Shown here piece by piece: positions 10,471 to 20,339 of a DNA stretch of 64,000 bases; position 1 is the stretch's first letter, and each line of letters starts with the position of its first letter. The stretch is taken from NCBI RefSeq assembly GCF_028858725.1, contig NC_084769.1, positions 10,417,501 through 10,481,500 on the forward strand, written 5' to 3'. This DNA is from Colius striatus (taxonomy: Eukaryota; Chordata; Aves; Coliiformes; Coliidae). A program made the translations under genes and the position numbers. Under the pieces are notes generated by a model that was given only the letters and a program-made list of their open reading frames with translations, was not told the origin of the DNA and ran no database searches.

Positions 10471-13300
10471 CACAAAGGAACAAGCTCCGTGACAGGAGGC
10501 AGGGGGATCTGCGCTCTGGCCCGAGGGGACCGACGAGGGGGGGGACCACGCGTGGCCTTCCCTTCTTCTCCCGAGCCTCATTTGCATATGCAAAGTAGCA
10601 GGCCGCTGGGCCGCTCCCGCCCGGGGAGGGGTTGGTCGTCGGGTCGGGGCGAGATCCTGGCAGCATTTGTGCCCGGGTCTCCGGGTGCTTTGTGGGAGGG
10701 AGAAATGAGCATCGGTGCGCCCTTCTACCAGTGTGGGTGGGGTCGAGGGGTCATCCGTTGGGTCTTGGCTGAGATTCACACCCTACAAACGCACTACTGC
10801 CTCCAGAGAGCCGGCGTCGGGGGGAGCTGACCCCCATGGCAAGCCTTGGGAGGGGAAGGTACTACTTTTCCTCCAGGGATTTTCCGCTGGCCTTGTAGCT
10901 ACCCTCCTCTCCTTAGGCTTGGGCTCCCTGGTTCCACCTGCCCCGTGCAGGCCCCAGCTCTCTAGCCAGGATCCCGAGTGCATGTCCCCCATATCGCCTG
11001 TGGTCCCTCCAGGGGTAGTGAGACTCCTGTGGTTACCTTTAGGCTCCTGGCAGCTCACGGCGAGGCTGGTGCTGAACCCCGGGGAAAGGCTGCCTCCCCC
11101 CAGCTGCTAGCCAGGGAGCATGCCCCTCGGGACCATCAGCCCCTGGTACCCACGGGAGACCGAGGTCACTCATGGAGCCAGTGAGCGGAGACCTGGACCA
11201 CGCCAGCCTGCACCAATCCCCTCACATGCCCCGCTCAGCTGCTCTCACCGAGAAATCCTAAAAGCATAATTACATTAAAAAGCCTGATTTGTTTAAATAA
11301 TCCTCTTTAGGCTTCCTTTAATCTGCCCTATATTTCCCCCCTCGTCTTTATCCCTGACTTGCCGAGCTCAGCTGAGCTTGGCTGGACATCCCGCTGCTGA
11401 AGAAAACCCTCTCCATGCTCCTCCGGAGCTCCTCAGCCTGGGGGGCCACCCCCGGGAGCCTGTCCCTGGCTGCAGGTAGGCAGCGGGCCCAGGGGTCTGT
11501 CGGTGGGCTGGGGGGAAGCTGTGGGCCCCGGCGGCCCAAAGCCAGCTTTAGCATCACCAACTTCCCGCGGGCAGGAAGCGATGAGGCAGGGCAGGGCCCG
11601 CGGAACGCTCTCGGGGAGCGTCATTACCTGTTTTTTAAGAAAAAAAAAGACTTTTTTTCCCTCTTTTTTTCGCCTGTACAGCTCCAGCAGAGTGCGAGGC
11701 GGTGGGTGTACAGGAAAGCCAGAGAATTGAACTGAGAATGGAGCGAGGAGGGTGGGAGTGGGAATCCGTTTCCCCCCAACAGCAGCGAGTGAAGGGAAAG
11801 TGGGGAGGGGGCGAGGATCTAAACGCGCCCCCCGAACCCTGCGGCTGCCTCCGACGGGCCAGGCTCTGGGCTACTTCTTTCCCCCATCCCGAGCAGTGCG
11901 GCTCGCACCCTGAAGGACAATTTCTTTTCCTCTGAACGAAAGATGTTTCAGTCCCATTGAACCCATTGAACCGAGGATAGAGAGAAAGAAATGCACAACT
12001 TTAGATGGCGCTGCACGACATTTATTTCAGCCCTCCGAGTATTCCCGGCTCCCCGGCCTGCTGAGAGGAGCCGAGCCCTCGGCGGGCAGAGGAAGGGCTG
12101 GGCTGGGCGGGGATGGAGTGGAGGAGGGGTCTTGCCCCGCCGGCAGCGGGTGCAGAGGGCAGGGGGCTCTCTCCAGGCAAGGTATCTCCGGCCTGCGCTT
12201 CCATCCTCAGTGGGTGACAGCTAACTACAGCGCTAAGCAGAAATAGTTAAAAAGCAAACAAAAAATGACAGAGGGCCTTTCCCGCTGTCCTTCTGGCTTC
12301 CCTTCTCCTCGAATAGACGGAAACCCCCTAATGCCTCCAACAGGTCGAGGAGGAGAAGGAGCTGTAGGCTTAGTAAGAGCTGTAGGTTGTGCTGGCCGGG
12401 TGTGCTGCTGCTCGCCAGCTCCGCGCCCCAGCCTGGCCCCGCTCCGCCGGGGCATGGTTTCGGCGTTGCCGCGTCCTCCGGGTGAGGATGCAGGAGAGGG
12501 ACTCGGTTCTCCAGCTCTGCCCTCTTCTCCCCTCAGTCCCGCCGGCTGCGGGCCTCGGTGAGGGATTCATAGGAAGAGAAAAAAAGAAAAAGGAGAGGAA
12601 AAAGCTGACAGAAGGCTCCGTCGTGGTGCCCGGCGGCTCCTCACCCTCCCCGGTGCCCGGTGTCTGCAGGGGCCGCGCGGAGCGCATCCCCAGCGCCAGC
12701 CTGCGGCCCGGCGGGATTCCACGCAAGGCCTGCGTGGGCGCCGACCCGCTCACGGCGGCCCTCGATGGCTCATGGACAAAGCCATGGGCACGGCCCGACC
12801 CCGGCTTGTCGGTGTCCCCGGGCCGCCGGCGAACAGAGCCGAGGCACAGCCCAATTAAACTGGGGTGGGTGGAAAAGCGGCACGGAGGGGGCCATAGCGA
12901 GCAGTCCCTCCGTGCCGCAGCCCTGGCCCCCCGCCCCCAACCCCACGCTTCCCTCATACACGGGCAAACATGATCCAAAGCCCTGAAAGAGACAGAGGAG
13001 GGCAGGGGCCGGGAGCGGGGAGCGCTCCCGGGAGCGGCAGCGCGGCGCCCGGTGCCAGTTGCTCTGGTCCTCCCGTCATCGCGGCTCTGCCCGGCCCGGG
13101 GAGCGCTGGGAGCTTCGGGTGGGAGCAGACCCTCTCGGGGAGAGGCGAGGAGCTGTCAGGCAAATCCCTTTTCAACACATCCCGCAGCTTTAAACGTCCG
13201 GAGGCTTTCAGGCATTTATTTTTTTTCCTGCAGGAGGTGGTGATATATTATTATTACGAGGTGGGGTTTATTTCTTGTTAAAAAGGGAGATGCGGGAGGC
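10471..13300. other. GC-rich EN1 downstream flank, no gene seen
   Basis: Long CpG-rich stretch with many overlapping chance frames up to about 200 codons on both strands, none matching a known family. It includes one AT-rich insert at about 11240-11340, an A/T-run at 11637-11670, and an A-rich run at about 12573-12604. It may carry parts of a downstream CpG island cluster of the EN1 domain. Confidence 0.45.
11240..11340. promoter_or_regulatory. AT-rich island, candidate regulatory element
   Basis: About 100 bp of AT-rich sequence inside a GC-rich flank, with GCATAATTACATTAAAAAGC (homeodomain cores) followed by TTTGTTTAAATAATC (forkhead-like TGTTTA). Possible enhancer core; inference from composition and motifs only. 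Confidence 0.3.
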
Positions 13301-13497
13301 AAGCCATGACCGCAACAGCCGAAGGGAATAAAATATGTTTAAAAGAGAGTTAGAAAAGTGAAATTAAAAATAAAATCGAAGGTCTCAGACAGGGGTTTAA
13401 ACAAGGGATGAGCGATTTCAGAAACTCCTTCACTGATCCATCGAAAACAAAACCTAAATACGCCACTGAAATGGCACTATATACACAGCGTATCGTG

Positions 13498-13546
13498 TGT
13501 GTATATATATATTTATTTATTATATTTATGTCTATATATATACACA
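13498..13546. repeat. AT-rich inverted repeat past the EN1 poly(A) site
   Basis: TGTGTATATATAT at 13498-13510 and ATATATATACACA at 13534-13546 are exact reverse complements with a 23-nt spacer. The structure lies about 50-90 bases beyond the predicted EN1 cleavage site on the minus strand, where a pausing or termination element could act; it may equally be a decayed dinucleotide repeat. Confidence 0.6.
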
Positions 13547-13589
13547 AACATCCATACACTAAATTAAAGAATTACAGCCAGCCTGGATC

Positions 13590-14177
13590 CTGAACACAGT
13601 CTACACTTTATTTCAGACTACAGATTTCTGAACATAATAAAATCTTTGGCTTGTAGCGGCGGGTTCAGTCTCGCAGTCTGTGGATCAGAATTGGTTTGTT
13701 GGTTTGTTTTGTTGGGTTTTTTTCCTCGGGAAAAATAAAAAAGAGAGACAGAAATTCGCACACACGCACACGCACGCACACACACATAAAAAAATCAAAC
13801 GAAAGATGAGAAAAGTCAGATATTTACTGTAAAACAAGAGCAACGGACATCGAGGAGGGGGGAAAAAAATAGAAAGGAAAGTAAACAAAACGAAGAAACG
13901 AACAAAAGAGAGAGGACGAGAGAGGAGGGGAGAGAGAAACTGTCCAGCAAATAGAGATCGCTACACATATTTCTTACCTGAAATTAAATATATACAAGGT
14001 CATATGCTGTTTGGCTATATAGAGATAATTTTTTTTAAAGTGTTCATATTTTATTTTTTTTTCTTAATCGGAGTCCTTATACTATGGATAGACAATAGAT
14101 CTGCTTTTAAATAGCACCTGTCCGCCTCCCGGCCGGCGGGCCGGCGCCGCGGCGCAGGGCGGGGGGGCCGCGCCGCC
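13590..14177 (-). other. EN1: EN1 3' untranslated region
   Basis: AT-rich sequence directly after the EN1 stop codon, ending at a canonical poly(A) signal. On the minus strand it begins GC-rich for about 65 bases, then becomes AT-rich with pyrimidine runs and a (TG)n-like tract (plus-strand CA repeats at 13759-13786). A TTTCAG next to GTAAGAA lies at 13971-13983. The distal end, about 20 bases past the AATAAA, is estimated. Confidence 0.75.
13607..13612 (-). terminator. EN1: EN1 polyadenylation signal AATAAA
   Basis: The minus strand reads CTGAAATAAAGTGTAGACTG: a perfect AATAAA followed by GT-rich sequence, as expected for a cleavage-stimulation element. A second AATAAA exists closer to the stop (14050-14055) but is embedded in an A/T run and lacks a GT-rich downstream region. 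Confidence 0.75.
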
Positions 14178-14494
14178 TCACTCGCTCTCCTCTTTGTCCT
14201 GCACGGTGGTGGTGGAGTGGTTGTAGAGTCCCTGGGCCATGAGGTGCAACGCCAGCCCGTTCTTGATGCCCGTCGCCTTCTTGATCTTGGCTCGTTTGTT
14301 CTGGAACCAGATCTTGATCTGCGACTCGTTGAGGCTGAGCTCCTGGGCCAGGCTCTGCCGCCGCTGCTCCGTGATGTACCGGTTCGCCTGGAACTCCGCC
14401 TTCAGCCGCTGCAGCTGCTCGGCCGTGAACGCCGTCCGCGGCCGCTTGTCCTCCTTCTCCGTCTTCTTCTTCTTCAGCTTCCTGGTGCGGGGGC
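14178..14494 (-). CDS. EN1: EN1 coding exon 2 (homeodomain)
   Basis: 317 nt following a CCCGCAG acceptor (14495-14501 region). It encodes residues 225-329: the Lys-rich linker, the complete 60-residue homeodomain and the C-terminal tail. All homeodomain hallmark residues (W48, F49, N51, R53) are present. The last codons overlap a GC-rich antisense open frame, which is a shadow. Confidence 0.98.
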
Positions 14495-17400
14495 CTGCGG
14501 GCAGGGCACACACACGCCGCTGGGCAGGGCCGCGCCGCCGACCGACCGACCGACCGACGGACCGACGGACCGACCGACGCCCCCGCCCCGCCGGCCGCCG
14601 GAAAAATGGCCGACGGGCGAATCGGTGCCGGTCCCGTCTGTCGTGTCCATGTCCCCCCACTCACATACACCCCCCACAACCCCGGCACCGCCGCCCCGGC
14701 ATGGTGTGGAGAAGGATGGGGAAAGGAGAAGGGAGGCCGAGGGCCGAGCGCGCCGCGCTGCCCGCGCATACCCCGTCGCCCCGGCCCTGCCGAGAGAAGC
14801 GGCGTCCCGCTCGCCCCTGCCCCGACACCCGTCGTCGGGGCACCGCTCCGCCCGCCCCACCGGGGCGAACCGCGCTCCCTCAGCATGGTCCGAGGCTAGG
14901 GCCGGCTGGGCAGCGGCTCCGCCGGACAGCGCGGGGGCCGAGGGTCCTGACGGCCCGGCTCCGTGGAGCCGCCGGGAGCAGCAGCCTGGCCGGAGGCAGA
15001 CCCGGTCTCTTTTTGAGAGACAAGCTCGGGTGAGGGGCCTTCTCTGTCGCCACCGGGGAGCCCTACCGCCGCCACGGCCATTCAGGCTTTCCGGCGGCAG
15101 AACGTTCCCGCGGACCCCCGGCCCCTCCTGCAGCTGCCTCCATGAACCCCAGCCGAAAGCGGTTGCCCTCCCGCCGCTCCATCCTCGGGTCGAGATGAGG
15201 CCAGGTGAAATTCCACACAGCTGGCCGAGGAAGCAGCCCGAGCCACGGGCGCATCCGGGGATGGCACCCGGACGGGAGACAATCCCCAGACCTCTCTGCC
15301 TGCCGGCCCGGCCCGGCCCAGCCCGCGGGGAGCAGAGAGGGAAAGGAGCCCCGGAGAAAGGGATCAACGAAAATCCCCCGACAGCTGCCGGGCTCGGCGG
15401 GCGGCCCCGGGCTCGCAGCTCCTCGCCAGCACAGCCGCAACCGGAGCCGGCAAGGCCTCCTGGCCGCCAAGTAGGCCGAAAGCTCCTTTCCCGTGGCAGC
15501 CCTTCCCCAGAACGGGGGAGACGCGGCCCGGCGGGATGCTCCCCGGCTCGGCCGGCGGAAGAGCGGAGGGCGCGGGGGTTGCAATGCTTTGCCCCGGCAC
15601 CTTGCAGCGGGGTGCCGGCGCCTCCGACTGCCGCAGCCCGCTCGCTCCCGGAGCCGAGAGAAACGGCCGAGGGCCCGCGGGCAGCTCCGAGCATAACAAA
15701 GAGAGCGGCCGGGCCGAGGCTGCCTCCCCTCATCCTTCTCCCCGCCGGGCTGGGGAGAGCAGGGAGCTTCAGGGAGGACATGCAGAAATAATCCTCTGCC
15801 CGAAAAATGGGAAGGTAATAAAGTCTCAAGTGCAAAACGCCTGGCGCACCGCGGCCCTGGGAATCGGTAGCAAAACACCCGTGGCCGGCCCGGCCGGGAG
15901 CGAGGGCCGCGCCGTCTGACAGCTCTATCACTCCATCAATCACCCCAGTCAATCAAAGTGGCTTTTCTGAGTTTCAAGTCGCTGGACGTGTCAATAACGG
16001 GGGATGGAGATGGCTCGGCCGGTAGTGCCGCATCGACCGCCGGCAAGGAGCAGCCAGGCCAGGCAGCGCTGAGCGGGAAAGGGGCCGGGGCAGCCTTCCC
16101 CGCCTCCCGCAGCAACCCCGGGCCGCCAGCATCCCCACGGCTCAGGGGAACCGGCCCCGGCTTTTGAGCTGCTCGGGCGGACCCCTGGCCGCTTGCCTGG
16201 GGTGGCACAGGGGAACCCTCTCTCCTGGCCCTCTGCTTCTTTCAAAAAAAAATTACAAGTAAATATAGAAGCTAACGGTGACAAAATAAAGGGCTGCCGA
16301 GGGCATCTGGTGCAGAGTAAAGAGCGTGGAAGAGAGTGGCAGGATAAGGCCGCGGACTGGGAAAGCTGAGCAGGCAGCTCCCACCGTGGCGGCCTCGAGC
16401 AGAGGTACAACCGGGCCCCAAAACCACGGCGGGGAGCACCGATTCCCGCGGCAATGCGCGGCCTAAGGGCCTGTCTTTGCCTCGCTGCAGAGCCCCCGAG
16501 AAGCAGCCCCTCCGCCACCTTCCTCCCTCCGAACCTTTTCCTTCGCCCCCCGAGAAAACACACACAAGCCCTCCGCGCACCTCCAGCAGCCGCTCAACAT
16601 GTGGCTCGGGTCTCTGCCCACCACCACTCCCGAAAAGCCACCAGCACCCAGGAAAAAAAAAAAAGAAAAAAAATTACAGAAAACAAAAACAAAGGGAAGC
16701 AAAAGCCCCAAACCAAGGGAGCGGCTGGATCCGCCGCCGTTTTTCGCAGCGCTCCCAGCCCGCGCCGCCGCGCTGCGGAACTCCCGGGGCTGCGGCAAGG
16801 CGGGGCGGGCGGGGGCACGGCAAGGGGGTCGCTCCCCACCAGCTCTCCTCACAGAAACGCGGCCGGATCGGGGCCCGGCGTCACATTCAAATTTAGGAGA
16901 CTCGGAGGAAGAAGGAGGGGTGGGGGTGGCGGGGGGACACGTTTCCTCTCGCCCCGGGTGACCCAGGACACCCCACACACACCCTCCCCCCCGCGCCTCC
17001 CCACGCGAAGTCCTCAGCAGGCCGGGAGCCAAAGCGACGGGGGAAAGAGGGAAGGGGGGAGGGGGGGGTCGACCTTGTCACGATTTTAACAGCTCCCAGA
17101 TGCGCCGCGGTTCCTTACCCGAGGACGGTCTGTCTGAATACCTAGTGCAGTAGACCCAGGCAGGCCACACCAGCGGCTGTTGCGAGTCGGGCTTTATAAC
17201 AGGTCCTCCATTATTAGAGCCCATGAGGAGGATGGCGGGGCTGCCGTGCTCCCCGTACTTCGCCGGGTGAGTCTCGCCCCCGTCGGCGGGGGACTTGGCC
17301 GCCCCCGACGCCGCCGCCGCCGCCGCTGCCGCCGCCGCGGCAGGACTGGCTTTGGCGGCGGCGGGCGGCGGCGGCGGCGCGGAGCCGTCGGGACGGCAGT

Positions 17401-17791
17401 TCGAGTCCGGGCAGAGGAGGGAGGGCGGGTTGGGCGGCCGGGCCAGCAGCGGGTTGACGTTTTCTCTACCTGAGCTCTGCCCCCGGTCTCCGTCCCGCTC
17501 CCGGCTGCCTCCTCCTCCGCCGCCGGCCGGCGCGGGCAGCTCCTTCTTGCAGCCGAAGTCCGGCCTCAGGATGTTGTCGATGAAAAAGTTGGTGGTGCGG
17601 TGGGGCGGCGGGGGCGGCGGCGGGGGCGGCGGGTGGCGGCGGCGGGGCAGGGGCAGGGGGCAGGGCGCGGCGGGGGAGGCGGGCGCGGGGCTGGGGGACA
17701 CGGGCACGCTCTCGCCATCGCTGCCGCTGCCGCTGCTCGCCGGGCCGGGCGCCGCGTCTCGGTGGCCGTGCCCCTCCGGCGGCTCTTCCAT
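14178..17791 (-). CDS. EN1: Homeobox protein engrailed-1 (two coding exons)
   Basis: Join of exon 1 (17119-17791) and exon 2 (14178-14494), giving 990 nt and 329 aa. EN1 is a nuclear homeodomain transcription factor, mainly a repressor, acting in midbrain-hindbrain, limb and dermal patterning. Visible blocks: EH1 repressor motif (Groucho/TLE contact) within residues 65-80 ([12 protein letters not shown]); EH2 PBX-contact hexapeptide region WPAWVY at 209-214; basic EH3 linker 222-238; homeodomain 240-299 with recognition helix [11 protein letters not shown]-terminal EH5 tail 300-329 ending QDKEESE. The start ATG has A at -3 and G at +4 and aligns with the family start. Low-complexity tracts are Pro 54-63, Gly 90-95 and Ala near 151-161; they are shorter than in human EN1 (about 392 aa), which explains the smaller size. 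The TGA stop is at 14178-14180. It lies head to head with MARCO, as in human. Confidence 0.98.
14536..14579. repeat. (CCGA)n microsatellite in the EN1 intron
   Basis: About ten imperfect CCGA/CGGA units 42 bases from the exon 2 acceptor. On the sense strand this is a TCGG-type repeat, where a polypyrimidine tract and branch point would normally lie. CpG-rich tetranucleotide repeats are uncommon in vertebrates. Confidence 0.85.
15905..15990. promoter_or_regulatory. Possible PBX/MEIS-type element in the EN1 intron
   Basis: An AT-rich patch within a CpG-rich intron with closely packed TGACAG (15917), CTCCATCAATCACC (15931-15944) and AGTCAATCAAAG (15947-15958). TGACAG is a MEIS/PREP core and ATCAATC is PBX-like. 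The clustering suggests a TALE-homeodomain element, perhaps autoregulatory, since EN1 itself pairs with PBX. Inference from motifs. Confidence 0.35.
17119..17791 (-). CDS. EN1: EN1 coding exon 1
   Basis: 673 nt from ATG to a G|GTAAGG donor at 17118-17113, ending after one base of codon 225 (phase 1). It encodes the N-terminal disordered region, EH1 and EH2. The frame stays open a further 21 codons upstream of the ATG, but there the first possible codon is GTG and the family start is the ATG at 17791. Joining the split Gly225 codon to exon 2 restores the invariant SSGPRTRK sequence. Confidence 0.97.
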
Positions 17792-18540
17792 GCTCAGCCC
17801 CCGCCACGGAGATTGCTGCCTCTTTTCCCCCCCACCCACCCGCTTTACGCCCACTCCACTTTGCCGGTGGGTGGCGGGGTGGAAACGGGGCAGGAAAAAA
17901 TTTTAAATTTAAAAAAAACCCACCAAAAACAGGAAAAAAGGAAAAAAAAAAAGAAAAAAGAATAAAATCCACTTGTTGGGCTGGAGCTGAGCTTTTTTTT
18001 TTTTCCTTCCCCTCGCACGGATGGATCCAAAACCAGGGAGACACTCGAGGGCTTCCTTCCCTCTCCTCCCGATCAGCTTATATTTCCACCACCAAAAAAA
18101 AAAAAAAGCCACCAAAAAACCCTACAGCAAAAAAAAAAAAAAAACCCACCCCAAAAAGGTGTGCGGCAACACAGCTCCCCCCCCCAAAAAAAACGCCCTC
18201 CCCCCCCCCCCCGTCGAAAACCCGTCAAAATATGCCCATCTTCCCGCCGCCGGCGCGGCGGCTCCGCGCTGCCCCGCTGTCACGCCGCGCTCTGCCCACG
18301 CCGCGGGCTGCCGGAGCCGTTCCCCGCCAGCCCGCTGCTGCCTCACACGCCGCCCCGGACGCCTTCAACGGGGGAGGGGGGGAGGGGGGGGTTCAATTTT
18401 TTTGGTTTTTCTCTCTCCCCCCCCCCTCCTCCCTCCTTTTTTTTTTTTTCTAAATAAGAAAAAAAAAAAAAAAGCCCGTTGTAAAAGGCGGGATCGCTGA
18501 CAGCTCCGGCCCGGGCAACAAACTCCCTAAAAAATCCCTC
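17792..18540 (-). other. EN1: EN1 5' untranslated region (approximate)
   Basis: Sequence between the start codon and the CCAAT/E-box core. It is filled with long homopolymers: A/T runs at 17909-18150 and 18437-18474 and C runs at 18177-18212 and 18417-18426. There is no splice signal clear enough to propose a 5' UTR intron. The transcription start is not fixed by sequence; 18480-18560 is an estimate from the promoter motifs. Confidence 0.5.
18177..18212 (-). other. G-quadruplex-prone runs in the EN1 5' UTR
   Basis: The plus strand carries 9 C, 8 A, then CG, CCC, T and 13 C. In the EN1 transcript this reads as G-runs of 13, 3 and 9, which readily satisfies four-tract G-quadruplex rules. It could slow translation, but long homopolymers are also prone to assembly error. 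Confidence 0.55.
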
Positions 18541-18562
18541 AGCCACACTTTTTTTCACTCGC

Positions 18563-18680
18563 ACCGGAAGCACGTGAGGCGGCACCGCACGTGGGGGCGG
18601 CCAATGGCGCGCGGCCGCCGCCGCTGACACCCCCGCGCCGCGCCCAATGGGCGCCCGACGGGCCGCCGCCATAAATACCG
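18563..18680. promoter_or_regulatory. EN1 promoter core, probably bidirectional
   Basis: Motifs in plus-strand order: ETS-type ACCGGAAGC (18563-18571), CACGTG (18571-18576), CACGTG (18588-18593), CCAAT (18601-18605), CCAAT (18644-18648) and TATA-like ATAAATA (18671-18677). Read on the minus strand, NF-Y and E-box sites lie upstream of a start near 18.5 kb that would serve EN1. Read on the plus strand, the spacing CCAAT-CCAAT-TATA predicts a start near 18.70 kb going away from EN1. Confidence 0.6.
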
Positions 18681-18735
18681 CGTGGGGACGGGACGGGACG
18701 GGCCGCGCCGGCATGGGACGGGACGGGCGGCGGGA
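18681..18735. repeat. (GGGAC)n short tandem repeat
   Basis: Two clusters of GGGAC units (18685-18702 and 18715-18730) directly downstream of the plus-strand TATA-like box, separated by a GC-rich 12-mer. Any divergent transcript would begin in or near this repeat. Confidence 0.7.
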
Positions 18736-20339
18736 GAGGCGCGACGGGGCGGGGGGGATCCGCGCCCGCACCTACACGCGGTTATAGGCGACCCCACACA
18801 CACACCTTCCACTTACACCTCAACGAGCCCCTCAAACAACTTCGTCCACAGGGTCCTGCGGGGATTTACTCACTGACTGCTTCCCTCCTCCTAATAATAA
18901 CACCACCTTCCCAAATCTGTGTGTACCCTTTTGCCACCTTTTACTTTCTCTTCTCCCGCAGCGAGGGGGAGGTGGCGAGCGAGGTGGGGGTTGCCCTGGC
19001 ATCGAAACTTCAGTTTTGTGGAATAAACATTGAAAATACCAATATTAACATTAATAATAAGACTATTAAACATCAAGAGCGGCAGGAGCGGCCGCCGGGC
19101 GCGCTGGGAGTGCGGCGGCACCGCTCGGCTAGTGCGGTTCTTTATTGAAGGGTGGGTGTTTTTTTGGGATACGAAGCAGATCAGCCGGTAACTCATAGCT
19201 AAATTCGTATCATGTTTCCTCGTCTGCTTTTCGATGTTTGTTTGTTTGTTTTTTCAGGTACTGTTCGTTTCTTTCCCCCCACTGTTTTGGGTTTGCCTTC
19301 TTTTTTTTTTCCCCTAGCAAAGCGGGAGCAGCTCGAGCCGTGTTGAGGCAGCAGGGGAATGTGAGGATTTTAAAGGGTGAGGAGGGAAAAAAGGGCACTT
19401 TTTGAAGACTGCTGCAGCTTTCTAAAGAAATTAATTTACAGGGGAAAAAAAAAGAAAAGAAAACAAAACACAAATACGCTGAGCGCAGTTTGGGGTTTGC
19501 GGGGCTGCTGGGGGCCGCAGCCCGGTGCCGCAGGGACCGCCGGTGCTTGCTCCCCGCCGCCCCGGGGCCGAGCTGCTGCGAGCCGGGAGATGTCGGTGCA
19601 CAGAGGGGCACAGAGGCCTGGAGGTCCCACGACACCTCACGTTTTACACGCCGGATGGGGTCCCTGCGGGCCGGGTGACCGGAACCGCGGCTGCTTCCCG
19701 GCCGGCCACAGGCACCTGCTGCGGGCTGGGGCCGTGCTCCGGCCCGCGGCCGCTTCCCAGGGCTGCCGAAAGGGCAGTTCCCAGCCTCTTCTCTTCCTGA
19801 CGTAACCGAAACCCCCCGTCTTTGCCCCCTAAAAGCAGGAGGCCTCGGGGCCCCGCTCACCGCTCCGCGCCTCTCCGCCGGGTCGGGCTGCGTCACGTGC
19901 CGCCGCCTATATATCCTATATGTGCATGTGTGCGTGCTCAAACACACACCTATGGCCATGTCTCTATGGGTCTATACCTCTGCGTTTCCTTGCGGGCTGA
20001 GCTGCGGTGCCGGCAGCGGCCGGGCTCCGGGGAAGCCGCCCGGGGGAAGCCCGGACCGGCCCGGGGCTTTGCTTTCGGGAGGCGTCCGGCACCGGGAATC
20101 GAAGGAGACACCTCCCGGAGTCCGGTAACGGCCCCTTAGGTGCCCGGTCGGCATGTGTGTGCCCACATCTCCGAGGCACACTCGGTTATGTTCCGTACAG
20201 GGGAAACGTTCCCGAATCGTTACCTCCAGCCACACAATAATCTCCAAAAATAATAGCTGGCGGAACGCAATCGGCCCCGGAATCAAGAGCTTCATCCGCA
20301 ATTAAATGAATGTTAACACACACACACCGCCCCCACCCC
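18736..20339. other. EN1 upstream flank, no gene supported
   Basis: Mixed CpG-rich (19490-20130) and AT-rich sequence with chance open frames of up to 249 codons on the minus strand and no family match. Poly-A/T runs occur near 19303-19312 and 19445-19452. A CACGTG site lies at 19894-19899, and a CTATATATCCTATATGTGCA stretch follows near 19908. The region could contain a divergent non-coding transcript, but no exon can be defined. Confidence 0.4.

Larger units (their letters stand above)
14495..17118 (-). other. EN1: EN1 intron
   Basis: 2624 nt, GT-AG, phase 1, very CpG-rich. It holds a (CCGA)n tract next to exon 2, a conserved-looking AT-rich patch around 15911-15975 (with TCATCAATC-like and TGACAGCT motifs on one strand or the other), and long chance open frames of up to 524 codons on the plus strand and 492 on the minus strand that show no family resemblance. 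Confidence 0.9.

Noticed and set aside
14050-14055. AATAAA close to the EN1 stop codon
   Set aside because: It sits within an A/T homopolymer, lacks a GT-rich downstream element, and would leave out the remaining AT-rich 3' UTR; the signal at 13607 is better.
14217-15791. 524-codon open frame on the plus strand, antisense to EN1
   Set aside because: It lies in a CpG island where stops are rare. Composition is Arg/Pro/Gly/Ala-rich, no domain is visible, and its first part is the exact antisense of the homeodomain exon.
14474-15952. 492-codon minus-strand open frame in the EN1 intron
   Set aside because: It overlaps the start of exon 2 in a different frame from the homeodomain and shows only low-complexity composition. 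Chance frame in GC-rich DNA.
19210-19959. 249-codon minus-strand open frame upstream of EN1
   Set aside because: Low-complexity, no family resemblance, and interrupted by homopolymer-encoded Lys/Phe runs; not in the EN1 frame.
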